From: Rotaria sordida | Lineage: Eukaryota; Rotifera; Eurotatoria; Philodinida; Philodinidae | Direction of reading: 5' to 3' | Length of the DNA: 64,000 nt | Assembly: GCA_905250125.1 (NCBI GenBank) | Contig: CAJNOL010000190.1 | Coordinates: forward strand, 124,001 to 188,000 | Shown: positions 39,201 through 50,857 of the stretch, piece after piece | Layout: the number at the start of each line of letters is the position of its first letter | Position numbering within the stretch: position 1 is the stretch's first letter | Program-made: the position numbers and the translations under genes | The notes under the pieces: model-generated | What the model saw: only the letters and a program-made list of their open reading frames with translations | Databases searched by the model: none | Told to the model about the DNA's origin: nothing

Positions 39201-42200
39201 TAAAACACTTTTTTGACTCTCGAAATTAGGCGATTGAGTAACTATGAATCTTTTGAATGTTTTACTAACAAGAAAAACCTCTTTGAAAATCAAATCGATA
39301 AGTTTTTTTTTAAGAGCAAAAAGTGTTCTATCCAATCTGCAGTGAAACTATGTTTCAAGTCTTAAAAAAAAAATATCACATTCCTTATAATCCATCCGAT
39401 ATATGTATCTATTTGAGCGAGCCATCTTTCTTATTCAGCATGCATTATCAAATAAATTCATTGTCATAACTTAATATGTATATAAGCCGCATAATAAGAT
39501 TGATTAAGTGGATGAGCAAGCAACATAAAACAAGAAATGGGAATAGATTTATACACAATCAATAAACACACACGAACAAACATAAGAAAATAAATAAATA
39601 AAAATTCACTTCAAATAGTGTAAAAATAAGAGAAAGAAAGAAAAGGGATTGGTATATGTATAAATATATATATATGTGGGGAATGTAATACCTCGTAATA
39701 TGTTTGGGTGAAAAGCTCATTCACGCATTTTAAAAGTTCCTGAAGCAAAATAGAATGAAATTATTTTTACTACATTAAATAAAAAAAAAAAAGGTACAAT
39801 TGTTATATGTAAAGCTATTATAAATATGTATATATATATAAATATATATTTCTAACCACTACATACAAATAAAGCAATGGGTTTTCCAAACGAATATTTT
39901 GTTATTTTATTTTTGACAATATATACATATATAAACACAATCTTGCAGTTACAATAATTAAAAGCTAGGTCACTATTTTTTGGTAGGAATAATACTAAAT
40001 AATGGAATAGAAAGAAAACAATATAAACTTACTTCTACATCTTCATCAGAAAATGGAATTGTACTATCAATTCGATAAAATTCAACTACACCTATTTTAA
40101 TATTTAATTATAAATGATTACAACAACAAAACAAAAAATAACAAAACAATTATTTATACCGAGAAGTGTTCCACTAGCATTAGCAATTGGATGAGCCATA
40201 ACAGTCGTTACTTTATCATCTTTAATATAAAGACCATCGGGATATTTTGTCATATCAAGCTTCAAAAATTAAAATGATTAACGAATGAATTTAGATCAAA
40301 TGTTTTTTTTTAAATTCTACCATAGCTATGTTATTGATACGAATAGTCTCTTTTGCCCATGCAACATAACCAGCAATACAATGACCCATGCTAATTGGAA
40401 TTGGAACAAAACAAGCGGCTTGTTCACTAGAAAATAAATATATATTCATAATTAGCCATTGATTTATAGACAAAAAAAATTGTTAGCACAATCCCTGCGG
40501 GATTAAAATGTGAAATATGATGCAGCTACTCTTGCTAATCACAAAGAGATTGTTTTATTCTATCTATTTTGATGCGTATTTCTTTAGCATCCTTTTACTT
40601 AATCCTTCAGAATTGCAATAAGGAAGTAAGAGATGGGTCGAAAGCTTCTAGAAAAAATATTTGACTAGTTTTTGCGTATTCATATGCATTGGTAATGTAT
40701 TAGAATCAGGATTTTGTGTTCTTTCAGAATATATGCTGAGAATTTTTATGACCTGAGTTATAAGTAAATCATGACAGAACTCAAAAAAGTTTTTTGTAAA
40801 GGCAAAAGTCTTATTTTTTCTGAAGAAAAAAATCTGTATCAAATAAGTTCTGAAAATATTATAGTATGTGAGGGTGATCTCTACTCTACAAAATGATGCA
40901 AAAATGGAGAGTTTCAGTTAATTCACTGAAACATAGTCGTGTTGTGACCAGAGGTGATTTTGTGCTGAAAAGACGAAAATCAAAAAAAAAAGAACTATTT
41001 TTCTTGCGATAGACCTTATAAAAATCTTTATTACGCCGTAACAGTTTGTAAAAAGTTTCATTCAAATATACAGTTTTACAGAGAATTCTTTTCTGCATCT
41101 TCCAATATATTCGATAAAATTTTATGACAAGTCTCGAACAAGCTCCATTTGAGGCTTTTTCCTCCAAAAAAACAAGCCTTTAAGTTGATCTCCAGATTCA
41201 CTTATAACTCAATCGTTAAAAGTCATAAAAAATTTCTAAACATAGACTGTGAAGGAGCACAAAATTCTGATTCTAATACACTACCAATGCCTTTAAATAC
41301 ACGAATGATAGTTAAATAATTTGTTTAGAAATTTTTGACTAATCCGTTAGTTTATATTTTAGATCTTTCCGTTCAAAAAATATTCATTGTACTTTTTAAG
41401 CTTTGATTTTTACAAATTTCCAGGGGGAAATATTATCTTTTAGTTGTTTATATCTGTTAGACTTCTCAAACATGAAGACGTGATATTTCTATGTATAGTG
41501 CAAAAAAAAGAGTAATTTATCCATCAACTGATTGCTAAACTCCAAATCTTAAATTTTTTCACTTAGCCTTTTCGGAGAAATCTAAATTTGATCTTTACCA
41601 AAACATATATGATATCAGTTTAGCTCAAGTAACACGGTTTTGATTATACTTTTAAAAAACAATGAAATATATCAACGAATGGAAGAAAATAAAACTGACG
41701 CTTTTTGAAACAACACTGTTTGATTGTTTTGATAATAATAAACAAACATATTCTCAATAAGTTTTATCAGACAAAAAAATGGTATATCTACAAAATATTT
41801 TGCAACCGGTAAAAATCAGTTACAAGCGTGGATCAATTTCGAATAGAATTTTATATAATAAAAGCAAAAGAAAAACAATCATTTTATGTTGTATTTCCTC
41901 TTATATCCACTACTCACTCACTCGTCATTTTCTGGAGTAAATAATCGCAGACTGATTCCACTTTCATCAACCAAATATAAATTAAAACCATCAGCTGATA
42001 CTGCTGAATAAATATAAATAAATTTATTTCAAAAAAACAAAAGAATAAAATCAACGAATTATTTAATTTACTTGATGCTATTGATTTACATAATTCAAAT
42101 AAAATTTGAGCTTTAGTTACATTTTGATTAACTTCATCTGTTAATTCATGCAATAAACGACGTTGATCAGTTAATTCTGCTAACTAGAAAGAGAAAAATT

Positions 42201-45200
42201 GTTTTTATTCTTTTTAATTAATCAGATTTATATTGACTTTGCTCATTGATTTTGTTGTTGTTGATGATATCTTTTGTGAAAACAATTCCGATGGAGATAT
42301 CGTTATTGCGTCTATACAAAAAAAGACACTTAATTATAAAAAAACAGTAGATACGATCATAAATCATGTAAGAACTCATAGAAATGATTTAATAGCTAAA
42401 TATGACCGATGAATGATGATAAATTTTGTTTTGTTTTTACCAGTATTTGTTGATAATGGAACTTTTGTTGTTGACGATGAGACAATTTTTTTTTGTGCTG
42501 AAACCAATGGCATTGATGATGATGATGATGGACGTAGTGGAGGAGGAGGAGGAGAATGTGTTGACGCAGAAGTTTTTCTCTGTTGTTGAACTTGCGATGA
42601 TTTTTGAGGCTTTTTCGACATCCATTGTTCGATTGTATTTGAATTAACATTTTGTTGAATATATGAATCAAGAAATTCTGGATGTTCACCGAGAAAAATT
42701 TTTACTGTATCAGCTGTGACCGAAGATGGTAATGATTCGGAATTGGCTGTAAAAAAGAAAGAAGAAGAAATGCTTAGTTTGACAATTAAATGTATATGTA
42801 ATGTTTATTTAATATGTATTTGATGGAAAGCTAACGCCTATCTGAAAGATTGTCGACATAATGCCTTCTTTTGATTTTCAATGTTTCTTTTGTAATGTTT
42901 AATTGTTAGCGTTTTTTTTGTTGTATCATTCTCATCTTTTACTTTATCCTTCTTTCATGTCGCATCACATTACAAAAAGCTTTTTATTTTTTCTACCCTC
43001 GATTTCTCCGTTTCCCTTTTTTTTTGGTCCACGCTCAGCATTACGAGAAGCATCGTTCGTCACTTCCTGTATGCTTACGAATAGCTAACCATCATTCCGT
43101 ATGAGGTAGTAATAACGATGACTTTCTTTTGTCTTATTCTATGTGACTATGTCAAAGAAGAAAAAAGAAAGAAAGGAACAAAATACACAAGCATGCACAC
43201 GCATCGATTAAAAGCATGCACATAGCCAGATGCAGTACCTTCTCACTACTTTAAACTTGACGTTAAGAGACACATATGCGCACAAATTTTGATGTTCTCA
43301 TACTTGTATGCACATACATGTATGCACTTGCTCACACATACATTTAGCGATGTCAAAGAATACTAATAAGTAATTGTCAATTTAAACACGCGCTTAACTA
43401 TTACGGATTACCTTAAAGCTATGACATGAAGAAAGCAGTAGAACAATAAAAGAACACAAGAAAAAAAACCATAAAACGTACCGCCATATTTGGCAGACGA
43501 ACGATGACAAGTTTTTTTTTTTGATGAACTTTTTCTGTTGTTGTCGTTGTTTGTTAGATTTTGATGATCCGATGCGGAACGAACTGAAGTACAACATTTG
43601 ATAAAACTCATAATGATCGTTGTCGTAAACGTCGTCGTCGACGAATATCACGAGAAAGAGATGAGGATAATGACAATGATAATGACAATGATGGAAAGCA
43701 AAGTTCGACAACGTCGTAGCAGTGAATTGCGACATATATCATGATCGACAAGCTCCTTCGTCTTGCAACAACAACAAAAACATGCGACTACCACCAACGA
43801 CAATAACGACCAAAATAAATACGTGCAATGATGGCGTACAAGCGGTTGAAACAGCAATGATGCTGATGAAAGGAAAAGAAATAGAAGAACGAGCGTCTTT
43901 ATTTGAAGGCACAAGCAACTGGTAAAGAATTGTATGTAGGCAATCGATAGCGCGAGCGAGGCGCGTGGACGCTTTGTTGCGCTTATAAACCAACACCACT
44001 AGAAGGAGTTGGAGCAGTAGTCGCCGACGTACTCTCAGGGTAACTAGCCCGGAGATGAATAACCGAAGCGGAGAAAGAACGAAAGAGAGAAGAAGTAACA
44101 CTACTAACACAACAACCCCCTTGTTTCCTTCCTTCTTTTCCTCTTCTCGTTGACTTGGCCCGTTCGTAGAAGAGAAGAAGAAGAACACGAAGAAGAAGGA
44201 GAAGAAGAAGACGAAGAACTCGCATCGTGCTGTTACTACATGCTATTGCTTGATGCGACGAAGCAGAAGAAGCTTTACAAATTATGATCGAGGATGAACG
44301 CAATAATAATGCAACGATGACGACTACAAAGCTTTTTATAAAAGAAAATGTCGATTACCGACATTGAGTAATGAGAAAATACTCTTCATTTTCCTTTTTT
44401 TCTCTTCTCTCTCTCTTTCTCTCTTTCTTTTGTGTATTTTAAATTATATTGATAGCAAAAAAAAAGTTCAATGCTACAACAAGGTGTTATTAGTCCAATC
44501 AGATAAAAATAATCATATTTCAACATATTCAGATAGACAATTCTAATTAAAACCAGAAGATTTAACTAGATAGAGAATGACAACAACAATAATAATAACA
44601 ATGTTGATGGCAAAAAACAACTTGAGTTTCTGTAATAACATACAATGACATAAGATAAATCAGGCAAGGAAAAAATCAAGATTGTACTATTGTAATAACT
44701 AATTTAGGAAATAACAAGAAAAACAATCGATACATTCTTTATTTTCAAGTATTTTTTCCTTTCCAATGGTCGTATTGCATAGATCAGGCGAAAAATATCT
44801 ATGACATGCAAAAGTAATTTGTTACGAGACAAATATCAATTGTGCGAGTATAATGTAGATGGGAAGTAAAAGTTCTAGAAGGATAAGAAAAATAAGATAA
44901 TTGCCCTATTAACTTTATTTGTCATGAAACCACATTTTTGTCTCTGTCGTTTTTCTGTTAGTCTACCTCCTTTCATTCTTATTTCCATAAGCTAGCATAA
45001 CCTAAAAAAAAACGAGCAGACTTCTTGAATAATCAAATTAAATCAGAAAAAGAAACCGAAATAGAGAGAAAGAGAAGAAGAAAATCGGCACACACGCAAA
45101 CAAAGATAATTGTCAATCGATAAACTTGCAAAATCAAAAGAGCCTCCCCTATCATCAACATAGCCTTGTGTGAGCTTCATGCGTTCTCTTAATATAAATC

Positions 45201-46779
45201 GATGACGAGAGTTCTTGCTATTGATAATCGAATTAAGTATCGAGTTGTATGTGACAACGGCAATAACAACTTACTATCGACCTCTCTTTCAATTTCAATT
45301 AGAAAATAAGAAGAGAACACGTCATATACAAATAAAAAACTTCTTATCTACTAAAGAAATAAATTCAAGTTTCAAATTAGTGATTTATTCAACGTATCAT
45401 ATTAAAACTATAATATATTCATAAATTTTCATTTACGAACACACCTGGATATGTATATTAAGTAATGAATCAAGCAATGTTGTTATCAAGAAAATAAATT
45501 TCAAAAAGAAAAAAAGAAAAAGAAAAAACAACTGTGAATGATTTAAGATATATGATACGTCAGTTCATTTTATCAAAATCCCTTGATAAAACATCTTAAC
45601 ATGTTGATGTTCTCTCTCTCTTTCTCTCACACAAATAAAATTTTCAATAAACGATAAGAAACTTCCATCTTGACCTTCATCTAACCAATTCGAACATAAA
45701 AACAACACTTGTGTGTAACCGTTCATTTAAACGTCAAATCAATCTAGATTAAGTCGATGAAATGATTCGACGTATAATCGTAAAAAGAAAAAAAGAAACG
45801 AAAATGTCACAATCAATGACAGGTTTACTGAGTGAATTACATTCACTTATCTATACACAGACTCAGAAAATTTGATTATATGATTCCAAAAAAACACCTA
45901 GTAAAATAATAAAAACAGAAAAAAAGTGAAATCTTTCGTAATATTTCGGTGACTAATAATCAAAACAATAAAACTATATTATATGTTATTTTAAAAGTGA
46001 AGATTAATAGACACCTGTATATATATTTCTGACAATTTACACGTTTTGAAAACAAAATGTAATTTCTAATGAAGCATTACAATTTCGATAAAAAGAAAAT
46101 AAATGAGAACGATATTATGTTTTTATTGGATGACACAATTTTTTTTTTCTAAAGTTTCACATTTATTTAATACTAATCATATGAATAATTATTATAATCG
46201 AAATAAACTACAAATCTTTTCTTCACAATTTTCTAGCTCAAAGTTTTCTTTGAGGTGACAAACGTGAACAAGTAAAAAAATATAGAAAGAAAAAAAAAGA
46301 AAAGAGAAGAACACAAAAACGAGAAAAATATTAACCATCCGTAGGTATACATGTATGCTATGCTAAAATCCGATTATAAGAACGTCAATGGTAGCATTGT
46401 AGCTAAGAAACACACGTATATCCGTCTCCTTTACTTAGATAGATAAAAAAATTATCAAGAAAATGAATTCGCAGATGGAGCCACATCTTTGTAAATCTTT
46501 ATCTATCTGACTAGATTGTCGTCTGACAGATCTTTTTGAATATACATTAAATATAGAATTTGTTGATTTGAAAGATCATTAATATAATTTTTCTCTCTGA
46601 AAAAAAGCAACTTACCCAATTTAATACGCTTGGCCGGTGGTGGAGAGTAATGATCATTACTATCATTCTCTTCTATCATATGATCCAAATCATCATCATC
46701 ATCATACCTTTCGGCCAACAGCCACCAAGACGATCCAAATCGATGGGGCACCGTTTTCGGTCTTTATTGTATACTTCAC

Positions 46780-46814
<35 letters not shown>

Positions 46815-48206
46815 TCTATCTTCACTTTTAATCAACTTGTTTAAATCAAGTATATAATAGTACTGATCGGATTTAGTATGTGTGTCGGGCTCCGCGTCAC
46901 TGCCGCCAAGGAGAGCGCTCTTTTATATAGAATGCGTACGGTAGTATGTGTGCATTCTATCGTTCTTCACTCTCCTTTTTGTCATAGACGTCATCGTTCT
47001 CTTGTTTTTATTGTAATTATTGAGGATGAATGTGAAAAGAGAACGGAGAATCGTGCAAGCGAATGCAAAAGACAAAAAAGAGAAGACAAATTAAGTGGGC
47101 GAAACAGATACGTCACTGATACGTCCAGATCCGAATTAATGATTATTACTCCGTCTCAATACCGAACAATATATGAGAAAAAGAGAAACAATGAATATAA
47201 TAGCCTAACGTACAAGAAATAAAAAATGAACTCACATACATCGATACATAAAGACTATTCAATGAAAGAAGAATAAATGCACGACAAAAAAATCTCTCGT
47301 TTACTATATCCTAAGTGGAATTTATGTTTTATGTTAAAATGGCATCATAGTCTTAGTAGTTGTCACACTGGCATTTTCGCTATAGATAATAATGATAGCA
47401 ATGATGCCATTCTATTTGCCATCGACCTTTCTATTAGTATGCACAGTGGTTTTTATTTCTTATCTATTATTCCAACGAAAATCCATCGAAAGGATGTATT
47501 ATAGATTGTTAGAAATTAGTAAGGAAAAAAGACATTTAATGCATATTAATACTTATATTGAAACCAGTACATTAACAAATTAGAAGTTATATTGATATGG
47601 CAAATCTCTCTCTTTATGTATATATACTTGAAAACGACGAAGTACAACAGATTGTTTCACTTATAGTCTATAGTTCTTGTGGGAAATGGAGTGCAATAAT
47701 ATAAATCATTACAAGACAAATTTTCACTTATCATATGAAAATTTTTTGTTATTTCATTTGTTAATACATATATAAAAACAGATTTAAGTAAGAAAAAGAA
47801 AACAAAATATCCGCTGAGAATTCTTACGAATAATCATTTTTATAATAAAATAAAAGAAAAAGAAATTTTTGCACACAGGTGTTTGGCATTTTATCCGTCA
47901 TCATATATTTCTTTTAAGTAGACGTAGACTATAACAACAATATAAAATTACGAACAACATATATTTTGTCTCTTCGGATCATTTCGTTGTATCATGTCTA
48001 TTTACTATTAAACATCAGATGACAAAGAAATTCCTATTGTTGATATTAGGCTATCACATTTAACATACAAATTCAACGGCACACGTATATATACACTTAC
48101 CTTTTTGATTACTGTGTGTCCATGATATAAGAGTTTGTCGCGCTGGTACTACAGGTGGTAATGGTGTTTTTCGATGTCTCGATAGAACTTGTGCAGGATT
48201 TGACAT
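30202..48206 (-). CDS. PDE10A: PDE10-type dual GAF cyclic nucleotide phosphodiesterase
   Basis: Common exons in transcript order: 42746-42441, 42311-42238, 42183-42072, 42003-41922, 40426-40321, 40259-40160, 40091-40033, 39739-39692, 38388-38278, 38193-37916, 37858-37692, 37049-36791, 36732-36582, 34282-34127, 34043-33871, one of two 112-base exons, 32823-32743, 30512-30424 and 30358-30202. With the three first exons this gives 918, 908 or 916 residues. It hydrolyses cAMP and/or cGMP. Numbering the 918-residue form: GAF-A about 190-335; GAF-B about 375-530, with an NK-F-DE signature near its end; catalytic domain about 540-880 with [17 protein letters not shown], the Asp of TxADLC, and the Gln and Phe of NQVNF that clamp the purine. 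GIQPxxxMDR and the final NLxQWxxL fit PDE10 better than PDE5, 6 or 11. Donor GTCAAT after 42238 is weak but GT-AG. Confidence 0.9.
31985..32260 (+). repeat. Dispersed repeat family S, copy 1
   Basis: In the last-but-one PDE10 intron. It shares TCAAAAATCGATCTT, TTTTCAGCTCTATA and AGATATTC-ACAAACAAG blocks, in the same order and spacing, with the reversed copy in the TRPV gene at 53050-53510. No coding potential. Confidence 0.65.
32943..33054 (-). other. PDE10 alternative catalytic exon B
   Basis: 112 bases, same phase as exon A. It encodes [14 protein letters not shown] and MDEFWEE, closer to vertebrate PDE10A at the FW pair. If A and B were both included the frame would shift and a TAA would arise 18 codons into B. 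Skipping both also shifts frame. Confidence 0.8.
33372..33483 (-). other. PDE10 alternative catalytic exon A
   Basis: 112 bases between AG and GT sites. It encodes 37 residues after completing a split codon, including [14 protein letters not shown] and MEEFFLQ. It carries the catalytic metal-binding Asp. It has the same length and phase as exon B at 32943-33054, and about half of the residues are identical. Either one alone joins exons 34043-33871 and 32823-32743 in frame. Confidence 0.8.
34353..35050. repeat. Fold-back element, about 700 bases
   Basis: An imperfect palindrome centred near 34701 in a PDE10 intron. The arms are about 340 bases each. CGAACACGGTAGTTTTCAG is found at 34536-34554 and, reversed, at 34858-34876. 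TTTCATAGATG, ATCTAGATAGT and TGTAAGGTG pairs mark the outer parts. No transposase frame is present. Confidence 0.8.
37083..37325 (+). repeat. Dispersed repeat family R, copy 3
   Basis: In the PDE10 intron upstream of exon 37049-36791, plus-strand orientation. It is the most complete copy. It starts at TTAGTGCAATCC and runs past ATACGGCCTGTGATCG. Similarity to the others fades near 37325. Confidence 0.75.
40473..40632 (+). repeat. Dispersed repeat family R, copy 4 (truncated)
   Basis: In a PDE10 intron. It matches the first two thirds of the family and stops at AATAAGGAAG, exactly where the next fold-back element begins, which suggests that one element cut or replaced the other. Confidence 0.7.
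40633..41340. repeat. Fold-back element, about 710 bases
   Basis: An imperfect palindrome centred near 40987 in a PDE10 intron. GCATTGGTAATGTATTAGAATCAG (40687-40710) pairs with the matching reversed block at 41267-41290, and GAGTTATAAGT pairs with ACTTATAACTC. The outer edge GGTCGAAAG with AAATATTTG also appears, reversed, in the TRPV intron near 58220-58250. Confidence 0.75.
43482..43611 (-). other. PDE10 alternative first exon (MSFIKCC form)
   Basis: ATG at 43611 opens 43 codons plus one base, ending in a GTACGT donor whose phase fits the acceptor before 42746. The peptide starts MSFIKCCTS, with a Cys pair at residues 6-7, and is then Ser/Lys-rich. A Cys pair near the N-terminus is a common palmitoylation site; mammalian PDE10A2 is known to be palmitoylated in its alternative N-terminus. 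Confidence 0.6.
46616..46751 (-). other. PDE10 alternative first exon (acidic form)
   Basis: ATG at 46751 opens 45 codons plus one base before a GTAAGT donor, in the common phase. The peptide has an acidic run (DDDDD, EEND) followed by the basic stretch AKRIKLG, which could act as a nuclear localisation or membrane-binding signal. A good TATA box lies upstream at 46919-46928. Confidence 0.6.
46780..46812. repeat. ATT microsatellite
   Basis: About eleven ATT units between the TATA box and ATG of the acidic PDE10 first exon, therefore probably within its 5' untranslated leader. Confidence 0.8.
46919..46928 (-). promoter_or_regulatory. TATA box before the acidic PDE10 first exon
   Basis: On the minus strand the sequence reads TATATAAAAG and is followed by a GC-rich block containing CTCCTTGGCGGCAGTGACG. 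A start about 30 bases downstream would leave an untranslated leader of roughly 140 bases before the ATG at 46751. Confidence 0.45.
48101..48206 (-). other. PDE10 alternative first exon (distal form)
   Basis: ATG at 48206 opens 35 codons plus one base before a GTAAGT donor, in the common phase. The peptide begins MSNPAQV and is Pro- and Arg-rich, with no acidic run and no Cys. It is the first exon farthest upstream, about 5.4 kb from the shared second exon. Confidence 0.55.
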
Positions 48207-48668
48207 TGTACCCTTTTCAACTCACTATTTTATGAGAATCATCACATTTTTTTTTCTCTGAGCTTAGTTGCTTACATACATACAAACTTTTTCTCCCTCA
48301 GCCTCTCTCTCTCTTCTTCTCTGTTGCTTGTTGTCAACACTCACTTGAAAGCACTAAACTTTACTTTTTTTTCTTTAACACAATATACATATAGATGGGA
48401 TTGCCATGCCTGTTTGCCTGCTGGCTGCAATGGTTGCCGGTAAACACTGCCATGAATGTGAAACTCTTCACTTTACAATTTTTTTTTTCTTTTTTTTTTT
48501 ACTCTTCTCTACCATTTCTCCATCGTCATTGTTAAGCAGTTTTTTTTATTTCGTTTTTTTCCTTTTATGATAGATGTACTCAATTCGAACGTTTAGTTGA
48601 CAATATAAATTTCGAAGCGAAAATAACACAAAACAACAAATAAAAATGATATATTATTTTTTTTCTTA

Positions 48669-48674
48669 TTTATT
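48669..48674 (-). terminator. Candidate polyadenylation signal, small membrane-protein gene
   Basis: AATAAA on the minus strand 41 bases after the stop of the 107-residue gene. Confidence 0.5.
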
Positions 48675-48714
48675 GTTATACTTCTCTTCAAGTATTTTAA
48701 ATAATATTTAGTCA

Positions 48715-49222
48715 TTATTTTACTCTTTCATTCTGACGATACATCAGTTGAGGAATAATGAATTTTTTTTCATTGAATTTAATTTCATCAGCTTGATTAG
48801 TATTATCGACTTCACCATTTATCAAATGTTTCTTTGAAAAGAAAAATAAAGAAAAACCAATAACAAAAATCACATAAAAACTTCAACAAGAATAAACTTA
48901 CTTTGTCATAACTTGATTTAAAATAAGGATAATTAAGTAAATGTTGACGACGAAAACGCCATTCAGTTACAGCTCGTTCATTTCGATTTCCAGTTGAAGG
49001 ACGATAACTGATTTTGTATGATGTCTAAAAATGAAAATAAATATTCATCATACAGTCAATAATAAATTGAATCGAAATTCTTGATGAAAAATATTACATT
49101 CAATAACTACTATTCACAATTCAAAAATGTTTACTTACTATAGTAATAATGCAAAAAATAATGCATAAAAGTCGAAATGTAAACGAAAAAACGACCATAG
49201 ATGAAGGAACCGAAGGATGCAT
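48715..49222 (-). CDS. Small protein with N-terminal hydrophobic segment, three exons
   Basis: Exons 49222-49139, 49024-48902 and 48831-48715 (84, 123 and 117 bases, all phase 0) give 107 residues. None of the pieces is long enough to be noticed alone; the join is supported by good GTAAGT donors, pyrimidine-rich acceptors and A/T-ending codons typical of this genome. Exon 1 begins MHPSVPSSM and continues with a strongly hydrophobic run (about residues 9-28) that could be a signal peptide or membrane anchor. The remainder is basic and aromatic (RFRRQ, NYPYFK), then acidic, with a charged C-terminus. No known motif was recognised. It is on the same strand as PDE10, about 510 bases upstream of its distal first exon. 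A small mitochondrial or secretory-pathway membrane protein is possible but not shown. Confidence 0.6.
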
Positions 49223-50857
49223 ACTGAAAGAAATTATAAGACCGAATAAAAGTCTTCTTTGATCGGACAAGAACACTTGTGTGTATGCGTAAAATACACG
49301 TAAGTGATGAAAAAGAATCGATGCATTACTCGATTGGATTTGACAACAATAAAAAATTCATAATCGGAAGAAAAAATAATGGTTCGATTTCTCGATGGAA
49401 TTATCTCTTATGCTATTAGTTGTTTTAATTTTTTTTACTCTCATATAATAATGCATAGAAGAGTCAAAATCTAATATATTTTCTCATTTAGACAAAAAAT
49501 TATTGATTATTACTTGTAGAACATGATAAATATTTTTTTTTCTATTCCCATTTTGTCGATAAAATAAACTGATTGTAATCTTCGTCTTACTTTTTGTTTT
49601 TTTTTCCTCTTGATATTTTACATATTCGTAATGAAAGTAAAAAAAACACAAATATTGTGTTGTGAAGTTTGAACTATTTCTTATTGTTACAAAGAAAAAG
49701 AAAGAATTGATGGAATGTTTTTGTTTATAAAATATTTGATGAAAATAGATTATTGTTATAGTTTTATAAGATTTTGACATAGTGAGTACTCAAATATTAT
49801 TTTATACTGAATCATCTCATTTCCAATACAAGAATCAAATTAGTTGTGTGTTATTTTAATTATATTAAAATTTCATTTTAATTCATATTTAATGATTTCA
49901 TGTTTTTTTTTAGCTACTCGACTAATTCATAGTAATAAAATTTACGCAAATTCATTGAACTTGCAAGCATCTTTTTTCTTTTTATATTTTTCTTCAAGAT
50001 ACATTATATTATTATTCATTCTTATCAATAAACTTTAACTTTTATTATTATTAATTTTTTTTCTTTATCAAATAAGATTTATTAATTATTCCTTCTGTGC
50101 TTTTTTTAAATCATTATGTGTTATATATCTGATTTGAATGCACTGGTTGACACGGATGTGTGTCAATAAAAACGATGGTGATTATTAATATTATCATTTC
50201 CGCTTGCACTTTGAAAGAGTTTAGTTCATTAAGTTCTTTTGCATTTCTTTAGCTCAATGTTTCTGTTGTTAATTGGCATCATTTATTTTTATCAATTTGA
50301 GACAAATTTTATTCAAACTCAACACACGAACAAAAAAATTAAATCCATATCTAGCACCATGAAAATGATCTACTAATGTCCTATTAAAATAAATATAAGA
50401 GATTAGCTTTTCATGTCATGAACATTCATCAATTTGTTTAAGCTTTGTATGTTAGTTATAGGACTGAAACTATATATCTTTTTTTTCTTTTTCCTCCTAA
50501 CTCTCGCTCTCATTTTTTTCTCTGTTTCATCGTCTTTGACTGACTCTGAAATGACGACAAAAGGCGAGAATAAAAAAAACTACTGACAGTAATAGATAAG
50601 AATGTACGACAGAAGAGACAAGTACGAGAAAAAGAAGAGAAGAAATGATCTATAGCGCAAGGCATCGACAAATGACGGCCTAGGACATTAGCGACGAGTC
50701 TTTTTTTCCGGAAAGCAGGAACGAAAAAAAAACGCGAGAAAAAGCCCCATTCTAATTATATAGAGAGAGACGGCAGTCCTATAACATATTCTTTATTCTG
50801 CCTTCTTTACTCACACACACATTTGTAACTGCCTTGATAGACACATCTACATTTACA
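49223..50857. other. Intergenic stretch between divergent genes
   Basis: It lies between the small minus-strand gene and TPPP on the plus strand, so it should hold both promoters. The sequence is low-complexity AT-rich DNA with long T runs. No exon or element was recognised. Confidence 0.5.
50758..50763 (+). promoter_or_regulatory. Weak TATA-like site before TPPP
   Basis: TATATA followed by a GA run, about 100 bases before the ATG. Such hexamers are common here, so this is only a candidate. Confidence 0.25.

Noticed and set aside
38495-39400. Possible transposon with CGGATGG ends and a mariner-like GGGACAC block
   Set aside because: The two ends share only a short block with gaps, no transposase was found, and no target duplication could be confirmed.
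42396-42689. Open frames on both strands opposite the PDE10 N-terminal exon (His/Ser/Met runs)
   Set aside because: They are out-of-frame readings of the confirmed exon 42746-42441. The correct frame gives the HPEFLDSY and TIEQWMSK motifs of PDE10.
43739-44303. Leu-rich frames on the minus strand upstream of one PDE10 first exon
   Set aside because: They come from AAG/GAA-type purine tracts, overlap each other in several frames and have no signature. The region is more likely a promoter and leader.
30202-48206. Assignment of the phosphodiesterase to PDE5, PDE6 or PDE11
   Set aside because: GAF-GAF-catalytic layout fits all, but the catalytic C-terminal half (GIQP-MDR, YSTSTME-type and ATDLALFF motifs) and the N-terminal HPEFLD/TIEQW region fit PDE10.
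50834-50857. Upstream extension of TPPP from a TTG
   Set aside because: A non-ATG start is not needed. The ATG at 50858 precedes the conserved domain directly.
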